From Candidatus Palauibacter scopulicola (GTDB taxonomy: Bacteria; Gemmatimonadota; Gemmatimonadetes; Palauibacterales; Palauibacteraceae), in NCBI RefSeq assembly GCF_947581915.1, contig NZ_CANPWG010000028.1, positions 1 through 59,096 of the forward strand: 59,096 nucleotides of DNA, read 5' to 3'. Under the pieces are notes generated by a model. That model was not told the DNA's origin, made no database searches, and saw only the letters and a list, made by a program, of their open reading frames with translations. The position numbers were made by a program, and so were the translations under genes. The first letter of the stretch is position 1. Each line of letters begins with the position of its first letter. Positions 8,240-15,636 of the stretch are shown here, in pieces.

Positions 8240-8572
8240 CTACTCCCCGTACATCTCGGTAATGACTCGGCGGAGCTCGGCCGCCTTCCCCGGGGATAGC
8301 CGATCGATCCGGCGACGAAGCCGACGCTTGCTGATCGTGCGTATCTGATCCACGGCGATCTCCGCGTCTCGGCCCGCACACACGATCTGCACGCGCGTGC
8401 GCCACTGAGGATGGAGCGCTGTCGTCAGGGGACAGGCGACGACGGTTTCGAGCAACCGGTTCATGTCGTTCTGACTGACGACGACGACCGGCCTGACCTT
8501 CCTGATTTCCGCGCCGATCGTCGGGTTGAGATCGGCGAAGTGGATCGTGTAGCGCTTGGGGAAGTCCCCCAT
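8240..8572 (-). CDS. mazF: MazF/PemK-type endoribonuclease toxin
   Basis: 110 residues of the MazF/PemK/CcdB fold: YTIHFADLNPTIGAEIRKVRPVVVVS is the first beta-barrel segment with the family R-P-V-V-V signature, then ETVVACPLTTALHPQWRTRV, and AVDQIRTISKRRL, the conserved region around the catalytic threonine/serine. Members cleave mRNA at short sequence motifs. ATG 8572 overlaps the antitoxin stop codon (TGATG), so the pair is translationally coupled in the usual antitoxin-first order. Nothing looks broken. Confidence 0.93.
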   Translation of the reverse strand: MGDFPKRYTIHFADLNPTIGAEIRKVRPVVVVSQNDMNRLLETVVACPLTTALHPQWRTRVQIVCAGRDAEIAVDQIRTISKRRLRRRIDRLSPGKAAELRRVITEMYGE

Positions 8573-8826
8573 CAATCCAGACCATCGGCGATGGTGACGT
8601 CAAAATCGCTCCAGTCCTCAGCCTCAGCGGCCATGGCTCGATACGTATCCTCCCAGGAGGTTCGGGGCTCGGTCTCCCGCCGGAGAATCAGCCCGTCCTC
8701 CGCCTCCTCCACGACAACAGACTCCCCCCAGCCGTACTTGCGCAGCAGGACCTTCGGCAGCCGGATGCCCCTTGAGTTCCCGATCGCCACAAGCTTGACG
8801 GTGCGGGTCGTTGATGCTCGGCCCAT
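8572..8826 (-). CDS. mazE: MazE/AbrB-type antitoxin
   Basis: 84 residues. An N-terminal AbrB swapped-hairpin domain (VKLVAIGNSRGIRLPKVLLRKYG...VVVEEAEDGLILR) is followed by an acidic C-terminal tail (EAEDWSDFDVTIADGLD) of the kind that wraps the MazF toxin. It neutralises the downstream toxin and represses the operon. ATG 8826 follows GGGAGAAG. The twin palindrome at 8858-8874 lies 31 bases upstream and is the likely autoregulatory operator. Confidence 0.92.
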   Translation of the reverse strand: MGRASTTRTVKLVAIGNSRGIRLPKVLLRKYGWGESVVVEEAEDGLILRRETEPRTSWEDTYRAMAAEAEDWSDFDVTIADGLD

Positions 8827-8857
8827 GGTTGGATTCTTCTCCCTTGCGAGTTGTACG

Positions 8858-8874
8858 GTAATTACTGTAATTAC
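8858..8874. promoter_or_regulatory. Twin GTAATTAC operator of mazEF
   Basis: Two copies of the self-complementary octamer GTAATTAC are separated by one base, so the whole 17 bases are palindromic apart from the centre. The site is AT-only except for its ends, in very GC-rich surroundings, and lies just upstream of mazE. Binding by the MazE/MazEF complex is inferred from position and symmetry. Confidence 0.75.
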
Positions 8875-8982
8875 TCCCCGGCGCCAGTCAAGCCGTGGGG
8901 CGAGCCGTGGACCGGGACCCTCGGCCGTGCTTAGTGTCGGGGGCCGTCTCATCTCTCCATCAATCGGAACGGGAGCCGGACC

Positions 8983-9510
8983 ATGTCGAAGCTCATCGTC
9001 GCCGCCCTCACGGCGGGCATTCTCTGGAGCGCGGCGCCGGGGGACCGCCCGGACAACCCGCCGGCCACCTACATCTCCGCGGCCGACATCCTCGCCACGA
9101 TCGCCAACGCGCCGGAGGGCCGCGTCAGCGACCAGGCGATCCGGCACATCGACGCGGGCGGACACAACACCGGCGTCGGCGTCGTCCAGCGCCCGCCGTC
9201 CACGTCGCTCGGGGCGATCCAGCACCACAAGCAGACCGAGGTCTACTACGTCGTATCGGGCCGCGGCACGCTGGTGACCGGAGGCGAACTTTCGAACGCG
9301 CGGGAGCTGGACCCGGAAGGACAGACGGTGCGCACGCTCACCGGACCCAGTGCCGTGGGCGGGATCGTGGGCGGCGAGAGCCAGGAGATCGGACCCGGCG
9401 ACATGCTCATCATCCCGGCGGGCTCACCGCACGGCTTCAGCGAGATCACCGAGACGATCACCTACATCGTCGTGCGCGTGGACCCCGAACAACTCGTCGA
9501 GCTAAAGTAA
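8983..9510 (+). CDS. Secreted cupin-domain protein
   Basis: 175 residues with a weak N-terminal signal (MSKLIVAALTAGILWSAAPG), then a single cupin barrel. Motif 1 is seen as HHKQTEVYYVVSGRGTLVTGG and motif 2 as GDMLIIPAGSPHGFSEI, giving metal ligands His, His (or Gln), Glu and a final His. Cupins bind a metal and act as dioxygenases, isomerases or small-molecule sensors; this one cannot be assigned a reaction. ATG 8983 follows GGGAGCCGG. The next gene, a Tat amidohydrolase, starts 85 bases on, so they may be co-transcribed. Confidence 0.88.
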   Translation: MSKLIVAALTAGILWSAAPGDRPDNPPATYISAADILATIANAPEGRVSDQAIRHIDAGGHNTGVGVVQRPPSTSLGAIQHHKQTEVYYVVSGRGTLVTGGELSNARELDPEGQTVRTLTGPSAVGGIVGGESQEIGPGDMLIIPAGSPHGFSEITETITYIVVRVDPEQLVELK

Positions 9511-9595
9511 GATTCGGCTACGCAACAGCCGGCAAAGCGCGAGCCGGCGCACGGGGCAGCGCGGGATCCCGGGCGGCACCGATCAGGGGGGCGAG

Positions 9596-11305
9596 ATGAG
9601 CGACTTCACGCGGCGCGACTTCATGGCGCTCACGGGGCTGGCCGCGGGTGGCGCGGCCACGGCCGGGTGCGCGGGACCGGGCGGCGGCGGATCGGCCGGG
9701 GCGGGCGCGGCGGGAGGTCACGCGGACATCGTCGTGCGCGGCGCAACCGTCTACACGGTGGATGACGACGTACCGCGGGCCGAGGCGTTCGCGGTCAAGA
9801 GCGGCCGCTTCCTCGCCGTGGGCTCGAGCGACGACGTCTCGAACCTCATCGGCCCGGGCACGGACGTCATCGACGCCGCCGGCCAGACGGTCGTCCCGGG
9901 CTTCATCGACGCGCACAACCATCCCTTCTACTCCGGCACGAAGCACCTCAAGCAGGTGAGCCTCGACGTCCGTTCGATCGACGCGATCAAGAGCGCGCTG
10001 GGCGAGCGCGCCCAGAACACGCCGCCGGGCCAGTGGGTGCAGGGTTTCCTCTACGACGACACGAAGCTCGAGGACGGGCGTCCGCTGACCCGCGCGGACA
10101 TCGACGACGCGGTCCCGGACCACCCTGTCTCCGTCACGCACCGTGGCGGCCACACCGGCGTCTACAACTCCCGGGCGTTCGAACTCGCCGGCATCGCCGT
10201 CGAGACCCCCGACCCGCCCGGCGGCAAGTACTACAGGGAGGACGGCGAACTCACCGGACGCGTAGCCGAACTCGCCAAGGAACCACTCGAGAGCCTTATC
10301 CCCGCCGGCACGACCCGCGCGGAGCGGCAGGAGAGCATCCGCCTCATCGGCGAACGCATGGCGGCGGCCGGCCTCACCTCCGTCCACGAGACCGGCGCCG
10401 GCAACGATCTCGTGAGCTATCAGGACGCCTACGAGGCGGGCGAACTCCACTTCCGCGCCTACGTCTTCCCCAACGCCGGCGACGCCTCCTTCCTCTTCGC
10501 CAACCTCAAGGCAGCGGGCATCCGGACCGGCTTCGGGGACGAGTGGGTGAGAATCGGCGGGATCAAGTACGGGGCCGACGGCTCCGCCTCCGAGCGCACC
10601 ATGGCCATGTCCACGCCCTACGTCGGGCGCCCGGACGACTACGGGATCCTCACGATGAACCAGGAGGCGATCCACCACGCGGTGGACGACGCGGTCCGGA
10701 ACGGGTGGCAGATCGGGATCCACGCGAACGGCGACCTCGCGATCGACATGTGCCTCACCGCCTTCGAGCGCGCGCAGCGGGAGCTGCCGCAGGCCGACCC
10801 CCGCTTCCGCCTCGAGCACTGCTCGCTCGTGAACGACGATCTCCTGCGCAGGATCCGGGACGTGGGCGCCATCCCCACCCCGTTCTACACCTACGTCCAC
10901 TTCCACGGGAACAAGTGGGGCGAGTACGGGGCGGAGAAGATGGAATGGATGTTCGCGCACCGCCGGTTCATCGACTACGGGATCCCCGTGGCGGGCGCCT
11001 CCGACTATCCACCGGGGCCGTTCGAGACGCTGATGGGCATCCAGAGCATGGTCACACGCACGGACATGCAGGGGCGCGAGTGGGGTCCGAGCCAGAAGAT
11101 CACGGTCGAGGAGGCGCTCCGCGTCTGCACCATCAACGGAGCCCATGCCTCCTTCGAGGAAGGGATCAAGGGATCGATCACCGCGGGCAAGCTGGCGGAT
11201 TTCGTGATCCTCGCGGAGGACCCGCACACCGTCGACCCGTTCGCGATCAAGGAGATCGAGATCCTGCGCACCGTCGTCGGCGGGCGCGCCACCTACGAAG
11301 CCTGA
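9596..11305 (+). CDS. Tat-exported amidohydrolase (YtcJ-like, amidohydrolase_3), copy 1
   Basis: 569 residues. Twin-arginine leader RRDFMALTGLAAGGAATAGC, possibly lipidated at Cys25. The metal-dependent hydrolase domain opens with ADIVVRGATVYTVDD and the metal motif GFIDAHNHP (His107, His109), with further conserved pieces HRGGHTGVYNS, ADGSASERTMAM, IHANGDLAIDMCLTAFE, RLEHCSL and GASDYPPGP. It ends in the usual GKLADFVILAEDP...VVGGRATYE. YtcJ-like enzymes hydrolyse amide or formamide bonds of varied substrates. A close paralogue follows after 10 bases with the same length and motifs, so this is a tandem duplication. RBS AGGGGGGCGAG. Confidence 0.93.
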   Translation: MSDFTRRDFMALTGLAAGGAATAGCAGPGGGGSAGAGAAGGHADIVVRGATVYTVDDDVPRAEAFAVKSGRFLAVGSSDDVSNLIGPGTDVIDAAGQTVVPGFIDAHNHPFYSGTKHLKQVSLDVRSIDAIKSALGERAQNTPPGQWVQGFLYDDTKLEDGRPLTRADIDDAVPDHPVSVTHRGGHTGVYNSRAFELAGIAVETPDPPGGKYYREDGELTGRVAELAKEPLESLIPAGTTRAERQESIRLIGERMAAAGLTSVHETGAGNDLVSYQDAYEAGELHFRAYVFPNAGDASFLFANLKAAGIRTGFGDEWVRIGGIKYGADGSASERTMAMSTPYVGRPDDYGILTMNQEAIHHAVDDAVRNGWQIGIHANGDLAIDMCLTAFERAQRELPQADPRFRLEHCSLVNDDLLRRIRDVGAIPTPFYTYVHFHGNKWGEYGAEKMEWMFAHRRFIDYGIPVAGASDYPPGPFETLMGIQSMVTRTDMQGREWGPSQKITVEEALRVCTINGAHASFEEGIKGSITAGKLADFVILAEDPHTVDPFAIKEIEILRTVVGGRATYEA

Positions 11306-11315
11306 GGAGGCGAAG

Positions 11316-13022
11316 ATGAGCGAGGTCAATCGCCGGGAGTTCATGGCCCTTTCCGGGCTCGCGGCCGGGGGCGCGGCCCTGGCGGGCTGCGGGACGCCGG
11401 GCGGGGGCGGCCGACAGGCCGGCGACGGCGCCGCCCATCACGCCGACCAGGTCGTGACCAACGCGACCGTCTACACGGTGGACGACGCGAACCCGCGGGC
11501 GGAGGCGCTCGCCGTGAGGAACGGCCGCTTCCTCGCCGCGGGCTCGAACGACGACATCGCCAACCTCATCGGGCCGCGCACCGAGCGCATCGACGCGGGC
11601 GGCGGCACCGTCGTCCCCGGCTTCATCGACGCCCACAACCATCCCTCCTCCGCGGGCATGCGCCACCTCACCGAGGTGGACATGAACATCCGCACGATCG
11701 AGGGGATGAAGTCCGCGCTCCGCGAGCGCGCGCAGAACACGCCTCCCGGCGAGTGGGTCGTCGGCTTCCTCTACGACGACACCAAGATCGAGGAGGGGCG
11801 CCCGCTCAACCGGCGCGACATCGACGAGGCCGTCCCCGACCACCCCGTCCAGGTCACGCACCGGGGCGGGCACACGAGCGTCTACAACTCGAAGGCGTTC
11901 GAACTGGCCGGGATCACCGTGGACACGCCCGACCCGACCGGCGGGCACTTCTACCGCGAGGACGGCGAACTCACGGGCAAGGTCGCCTCGCTCGCGCGCC
12001 GCCCCCTGCAGCGCCTCGTCCCCGGCGGGAGCACGCGGGAGGACCGCCAGGCGGGCGTCGCCCTCATCGGCCAACTGATGTCCGCGGCCGGCATCACGTC
12101 AGTTCACGAGACGGGCGGGAACAGCCAGGGCCTGACCGCGCTGCAGGACGCCTACGACGCGGGGGACCTCCGCTTCCGCATGTACTACTTCCCCTCCGGG
12201 GGCAGCCTGCTGTTCTCGGCGCTCAAGCAGGCGGGGGTTCGCACCGGCTTCGGAGACGAGAACCTGCGCATCGGCGCGGTCAAGTACAGCGCGGACGGCT
12301 CCGCTTCGGAGCGCACGATGGCGATGCGCACCCCGTACGTGGGCCGTCCGGATGACTACGGCATCAGCACCATGACCCAGGAGGACATCGACCGGGCGGT
12401 GGACGACGCCGTCCGCGCCGGCTTCCAGATCGCGATCCACGCGAACGGCGACAAGACGATCGACATGTGCCTCAACGCATACGAGCGAGTCCAGCGCGAG
12501 ATACCGCAGGCCGACCCCCGTTTCCGCCTCGAGCACTGCTCGCTCGTGGACGATCCGCTCCTCCAGCGCATCAAGGACGTCGGCGCCATCCCCACCCCCT
12601 TCTACACCTACATCCACTTCCACGGGAACAAGTGGGGCGAGTACGGGGCGGAGAAGATGGAATGGATGTTCGCGCACCGCCGCTTCCTCGACTACGACAT
12701 CCCCGTGGCGGGCGCCTCCGACTACCCGCCGGGCCCGTTCGAGGCCTTGATGGCGATCCAGAGCATGGTCACGCGCACGGACATGCAGGGGCGCGAGTGG
12801 GGCCCGAGCCAGAGAATCTCCGTCCCCGAGGCGCTTCGCATCTGCACGATCAACGGGGCGCACGCCTCTTTCGAGGAGCACATCAAGGGCTCGATCACCG
12901 GGGGGAAGCTGGCGGATTACGTCATCCTGGGCGACGATCCCCACACGGCCGACCCGTACGCAATCAAGGAGATCGAAGTCGTCCGCACCGTCGTCGGCGG
13001 CCGCACCACCCACGAAGCGTAG
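11316..13022 (+). CDS. Tat-exported amidohydrolase (YtcJ-like), copy 2
   Basis: 568 residues, nearly co-linear with the gene before it: leader RREFMALSGLAAGGAALAGC with a good lipobox (LAGC), GFIDAHNHPSSAG, HRGGHTSVYNS, ADGSASERTMAMRTPYVG, IHANGDKTIDMC, RLEHCSLVDD, and a shared stretch around GNKWGEYGAEKMEWMF. The differences are scattered, mostly in the N-terminal third and around residues 270-310, consistent with an older duplication and possible change of substrate. RBS GAGGAGGCGAAG before ATG 11316. It is probably the last gene of the cupin-amidohydrolase operon. Confidence 0.93.
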   Translation: MSEVNRREFMALSGLAAGGAALAGCGTPGGGGRQAGDGAAHHADQVVTNATVYTVDDANPRAEALAVRNGRFLAAGSNDDIANLIGPRTERIDAGGGTVVPGFIDAHNHPSSAGMRHLTEVDMNIRTIEGMKSALRERAQNTPPGEWVVGFLYDDTKIEEGRPLNRRDIDEAVPDHPVQVTHRGGHTSVYNSKAFELAGITVDTPDPTGGHFYREDGELTGKVASLARRPLQRLVPGGSTREDRQAGVALIGQLMSAAGITSVHETGGNSQGLTALQDAYDAGDLRFRMYYFPSGGSLLFSALKQAGVRTGFGDENLRIGAVKYSADGSASERTMAMRTPYVGRPDDYGISTMTQEDIDRAVDDAVRAGFQIAIHANGDKTIDMCLNAYERVQREIPQADPRFRLEHCSLVDDPLLQRIKDVGAIPTPFYTYIHFHGNKWGEYGAEKMEWMFAHRRFLDYDIPVAGASDYPPGPFEALMAIQSMVTRTDMQGREWGPSQRISVPEALRICTINGAHASFEEHIKGSITGGKLADYVILGDDPHTADPYAIKEIEVVRTVVGGRTTHEA

Positions 13023-13072
13023 ACGCTTCGCTCCCCGACGGCCGCACGTCGACACGGCGGGCGGGTGCACGC

Positions 13073-13101
13073 CGATTCAGATTTTCCTACTTTCTGAATC
13101 G
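13073..13101. promoter_or_regulatory. Inverted repeat upstream of AbrB/PemK pair
   Basis: Perfect 9-base arms CGATTCAGA (13073-13081) and TCTGAATCG (13093-13101) flank an 11-base AT-rich spacer. The repeat lies 49 bases before the antitoxin start. An operator for the toxin-antitoxin operon is the most likely role. A factor-independent terminator for the amidohydrolase operon is less likely, since the stem is not GC-rich and no T-run follows. Confidence 0.6.
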
Positions 13102-13149
13102 TCGGACTCCGCCGTGGATGAGCGAGGGAGCGAGCGAGGGGAGCGAGCG

Positions 13150-13374
13150 ATGGAAGTCTCAAGGATCACGGCCCGCGGGCAGACTACGATCCCGAAGAGG
13201 ATCCGCGAGCAGGCGAATCTCTCGGAGGGCGATCTCCTGTCGTTCGAAATCGAGGACGATCACCTGCTGGTTCACAAGATCTCACCCAACCGCGACGGCT
13301 ACCTGCACGCCGTATCGGAGGGATTGAACGAATGGGTCTCCCGCGAGGACGAGGACGCCTGGCGTGACCTTTGA
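13150..13374 (+). CDS. AbrB/SpoVT-type antitoxin
   Basis: 74 residues. A SpoVT-AbrB DNA-binding hairpin (VSRITARGQTTIPKRIREQANLSEGDLLSFEIEDDHLLVHK) leads into an acidic C-terminal arm (SREDEDAWRDL) suited to toxin binding. ATG 13150 is preferred, with GAGGGGAG upstream; a GTG 36 bases earlier is in frame but would add a low-complexity arginine/glutamate leader encoded by GAGCGAGG repeats. The gene overlaps the toxin by 11 bases. Confidence 0.88.
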   Translation: MEVSRITARGQTTIPKRIREQANLSEGDLLSFEIEDDHLLVHKISPNRDGYLHAVSEGLNEWVSREDEDAWRDL

Positions 13375-13696
13375 GCCGTACGATGTCGTCGTCGTTCCCT
13401 TCCCCTTCACGGACAGGCTCGCGTCCCGGCGGCGGCCGGCGCTCGTCGTTTCGTCGGAGAGCTTCCACGCGGAACACGAACAGTCGATCCTGGCGATGAT
13501 CACCACGACCCGCGCCGGGTGGCCGAGCGATGTGTCGATCCGGCGCTGGCGGGAGGCCGGCCTTCACGTCCCGTGCCGCGTTCGCTTCAAGCTGTTCACC
13601 CTCGATCACTCCCTGATCCTCCGTAGAGTCGGCGGGCTGGCCGAAGGTGACCGGGAGGCTGCGGCCAAGGCCCTCACGCGCGTGCTTGCGAACTGA
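13364..13696 (+). CDS. PemK/MazF-type endoribonuclease toxin
   Basis: 110 residues. It starts with the family pattern EPYDVVVVPFPFTDRLASRRRPALVVS, followed by ILAMITTTRAGWPSDV and CRVRFKLFTLDHSLILRRVGGL, where the conserved K-x-x-T-L segment falls. This is the mRNA-cleaving half of the second MazEF-like module in the window, and it is a different subfamily from the toxin at 8240. The GTG start lies inside the antitoxin gene. Confidence 0.9.
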   Translation: MTFEPYDVVVVPFPFTDRLASRRRPALVVSSESFHAEHEQSILAMITTTRAGWPSDVSIRRWREAGLHVPCRVRFKLFTLDHSLILRRVGGLAEGDREAAAKALTRVLAN

Positions 13697-13785
13697 GCCG
13701 GGGAGGGACCGGTTCGGGTGGTATCGGATGATCCCCCGTGATAGCGTTCGACCCGCGGGCAGCCAACCTGTAGCCTGGAGTCGTC

Positions 13786-14565
13786 ATGAGTGACGTTCTT
13801 CTCGTCGAGAAGCTCGACGGACATATCGCCAAGCTCACGGTCAACCGGCCGGAGAAGCTCAACGCGCTGAACGGCGCCGTCCGCTGCGCCATCTTCGCCG
13901 CGCTCGATCGCCTCGCGGGCGACGACGACGTACGCGTCGTCGTGATCACCGGAGCGGGCGACCGCTCGTTCATCGCGGGCGCCGACATTTCGGAGTTCAA
14001 GGACGCGCGTCCCGTCGAGCAGTACCGCAGCATGACGCGCGGCGACATGTACAGCGCGATCGAGTCCTTCCCCAAGCCCGTCATCGCCATGATCAACGGG
14101 TTCTGCCTGGGCGGAGGGTGCGAACTCGCCATGTCGTGCGACATGCGCGTCGCCTCGACGGCGGCCCGCATCGGCCAGCCGGAGATCAACCTCGGGCTCA
14201 TCCCCGGCGCCGGCGGCACGCAGCGGCTCCCGCGGCTGGTGGGCGAGGGCTGGGCGATGCGGCTCGTGATGAGCGGCGAACTGATCCCGGGGGAGAAGGC
14301 CGAGCAGATCGGCCTCGTGGAGGCGGCCGTCGCGCCCGAGGAGCTCGAAGCTCACGTGATGGAACTCGCCTCGAACATCGCGAGCCGCAGCCCGGTCGCG
14401 CTTCAGGCCGCCAAGGAGTCCATCCTCGCCGCGCGGCGGATGCCGCTGGATGAGGGGCTGAAGTTCGAGCGGAGCTGGTTCTCGCTCCTCTTCTCGACGG
14501 ACGACATGGCGGAGGGCGTAGGCGCCTTCCTGGAGAAGCGGAAGCCCGAGTTCAGGGGCTCCTGA
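13786..14565 (+). CDS. Enoyl-CoA hydratase/isomerase (crotonase family)
   Basis: 259 residues, full crotonase length. The oxyanion-hole segments are seen (RSFIAGADISEF and INGFCLGGGCELAMSCDMRVA), and both catalytic glutamates appear to be kept: one in GGGCELA and one in GQPEINLGLIPGAGGTQRLPRL. This predicts a true 2-enoyl-CoA hydratase of fatty-acid or amino-acid beta-oxidation. A single gene between the toxin-antitoxin pair and the oppositely oriented rpmA. The ribosome site is weak (CTGGAG). Confidence 0.93.
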   Translation: MSDVLLVEKLDGHIAKLTVNRPEKLNALNGAVRCAIFAALDRLAGDDDVRVVVITGAGDRSFIAGADISEFKDARPVEQYRSMTRGDMYSAIESFPKPVIAMINGFCLGGGCELAMSCDMRVASTAARIGQPEINLGLIPGAGGTQRLPRLVGEGWAMRLVMSGELIPGEKAEQIGLVEAAVAPEELEAHVMELASNIASRSPVALQAAKESILAARRMPLDEGLKFERSWFSLLFSTDDMAEGVGAFLEKRKPEFRGS

Positions 14566-14643
14566 GGGCGGCGGGGACGGCCCGGCGCGGCTGCAGCCGG
14601 TGGCGGTGCGGCTGCGAGCGCGCGGCGGGCCGGTGTCGCGACG

Positions 14644-14901
14644 CTAGGACGCCGGCGTCACGACGCTGACGAAGCGGCGGCCTCGCCGGCGGTGAAATTC
14701 GACCTGTCCATCGGCGAGCGCGAACAGCGTGTCGTCCTTCCCCCGGCCGACGTTGCGGCCCGGGTGGAACGGCGTGCCCCGCTGCCGGATGAGGATGTTG
14801 CCCGCGACCACGTGCTCGCCGCCGTATTTCTTGACGCCGAGGTACTGCGGGTTCGAATCGCGTCCGTTGCGGCTCGAGCCGACACCTTTCTTGTGCGCCA
14901 T
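14644..14901 (-). CDS. rpmA: 50S ribosomal protein L27
   Basis: 85 residues starting [22 protein letters not shown], then [42 protein letters not shown], which is the full L27 sequence pattern. It binds 23S rRNA near the peptidyl-transferase centre. The N-terminus begins directly with AHKKG, so no Firmicutes-type cleaved extension is present. ATG 14901 shares one base with the rplU stop (TGATG), the standard rplU-rpmA order. Confidence 0.98.
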   Translation of the reverse strand: MAHKKGVGSSRNGRDSNPQYLGVKKYGGEHVVAGNILIRQRGTPFHPGRNVGRGKDDTLFALADGQVEFHRRRGRRFVSVVTPAS

Positions 14902-15509
14902 CAGTCGCCTTCCTTCGCCGCAATGGCCTTGTCCACATCGCTCTTGAGGATGCGGCCGTCCTTGCCCGTCCCCTCGATCGCGCCCAGGTCGAGTCCGTGC
15001 TCCTCCGCCAGCTTCCGCGCGACGGGCGTGATGTCCACCGCCGCCGGCTCGGGGGCCCCGGCTTCCGGAGCCGCTTCGGCTTCCGGAGCCGCAGGTGCGG
15101 GCGTGGCCTTGGCCTTCGGGGCGGCCTTCGGCTTCGGAGCGGCCTTGGGCCTGGGCTCCGCGGCCACCGGCTTCGCCGCCGCCTCCCGCGGCTCGTCGGG
15201 CAGATCGATGCCCAGGATGCGGATCTCCGTGTAGCCCTGGCGGTGCCCCTGCTTCCGCCGGTAGCCCTTCCGCCGCTTCATCTTGTAGACGACGATCTTG
15301 TCGCCGCGCCCGTGGCTCACTACCTCGGCCGCGACCGAGGCGCCCGCCACGCACGGCGCTCCGACGTGAACATCCCCGTCCTGCTCGGCGAGCAGCACGT
15401 CGTCGAACTTGACCGTGTCCCCGGGCTCGGCCTCGAGGGAGGGGATGCGGAGCACCGCGTCCTCCACCGCTCGAAACTGCTTCCCCTGGGCCTTGAAAAT
15501 CGCGTACAT
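14901..15509 (-). CDS. rplU: 50S ribosomal protein L21 with C-terminal peripheral subunit-binding-like domain
   Basis: 202 residues against a usual length of about 103. Residues 1-102 are a normal L21 ([39 protein letters not shown]). Residues 108-158 are an Ala/Pro/Lys linker resembling those of 2-oxo-acid dehydrogenase E2 chains. Residues about 159-196 ([19 protein letters not shown], then [12 protein letters not shown]) match the small E3-binding domain of E2 enzymes. The L21 part serves the large ribosomal subunit; the added domain could tether another protein, which is inference. The extension is in frame, lacks internal stops and runs directly into rpmA. Confidence 0.96.
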   Translation of the reverse strand: MYAIFKAQGKQFRAVEDAVLRIPSLEAEPGDTVKFDDVLLAEQDGDVHVGAPCVAGASVAAEVVSHGRGDKIVVYKMKRRKGYRRKQGHRQGYTEIRILGIDLPDEPREAAAKPVAAEPRPKAAPKPKAAPKAKATPAPAAPEAEAAPEAGAPEPAAVDITPVARKLAEEHGLDLGAIEGTGKDGRILKSDVDKAIAAKEGD

Positions 15510-15636
15510 ATCGTCAGATCACCGCTGGAATTCCACGAATTGCGAGCCGCTGAGATTACCCGCGGCGGGCGGATGTGTCAAACAAAACGGCGTGCATCCG
15601 ACCCGACGTCACGGCCGGCGATGGGGCAGTGGGCTC

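Noticed and set aside
9518-13070. Two long minus-strand frames opposite the amidohydrolases.
   Set aside because: Both are shadows of the paralogous genes and resemble each other only because the genes on the plus strand do.
13114-13149. Longer N-terminus for the AbrB antitoxin from GTG 13114.
   Set aside because: The added residues are a low-complexity GAGCGAGG repeat; the ATG at 13150 has a proper ribosome site and matches family starts.
14847-14863. GGGTTCGAATCGCG, looking like a tRNA T-arm.
   Set aside because: It lies within rpmA codons for the DSNPQ segment, with no acceptor stem or anticodon arm around it.
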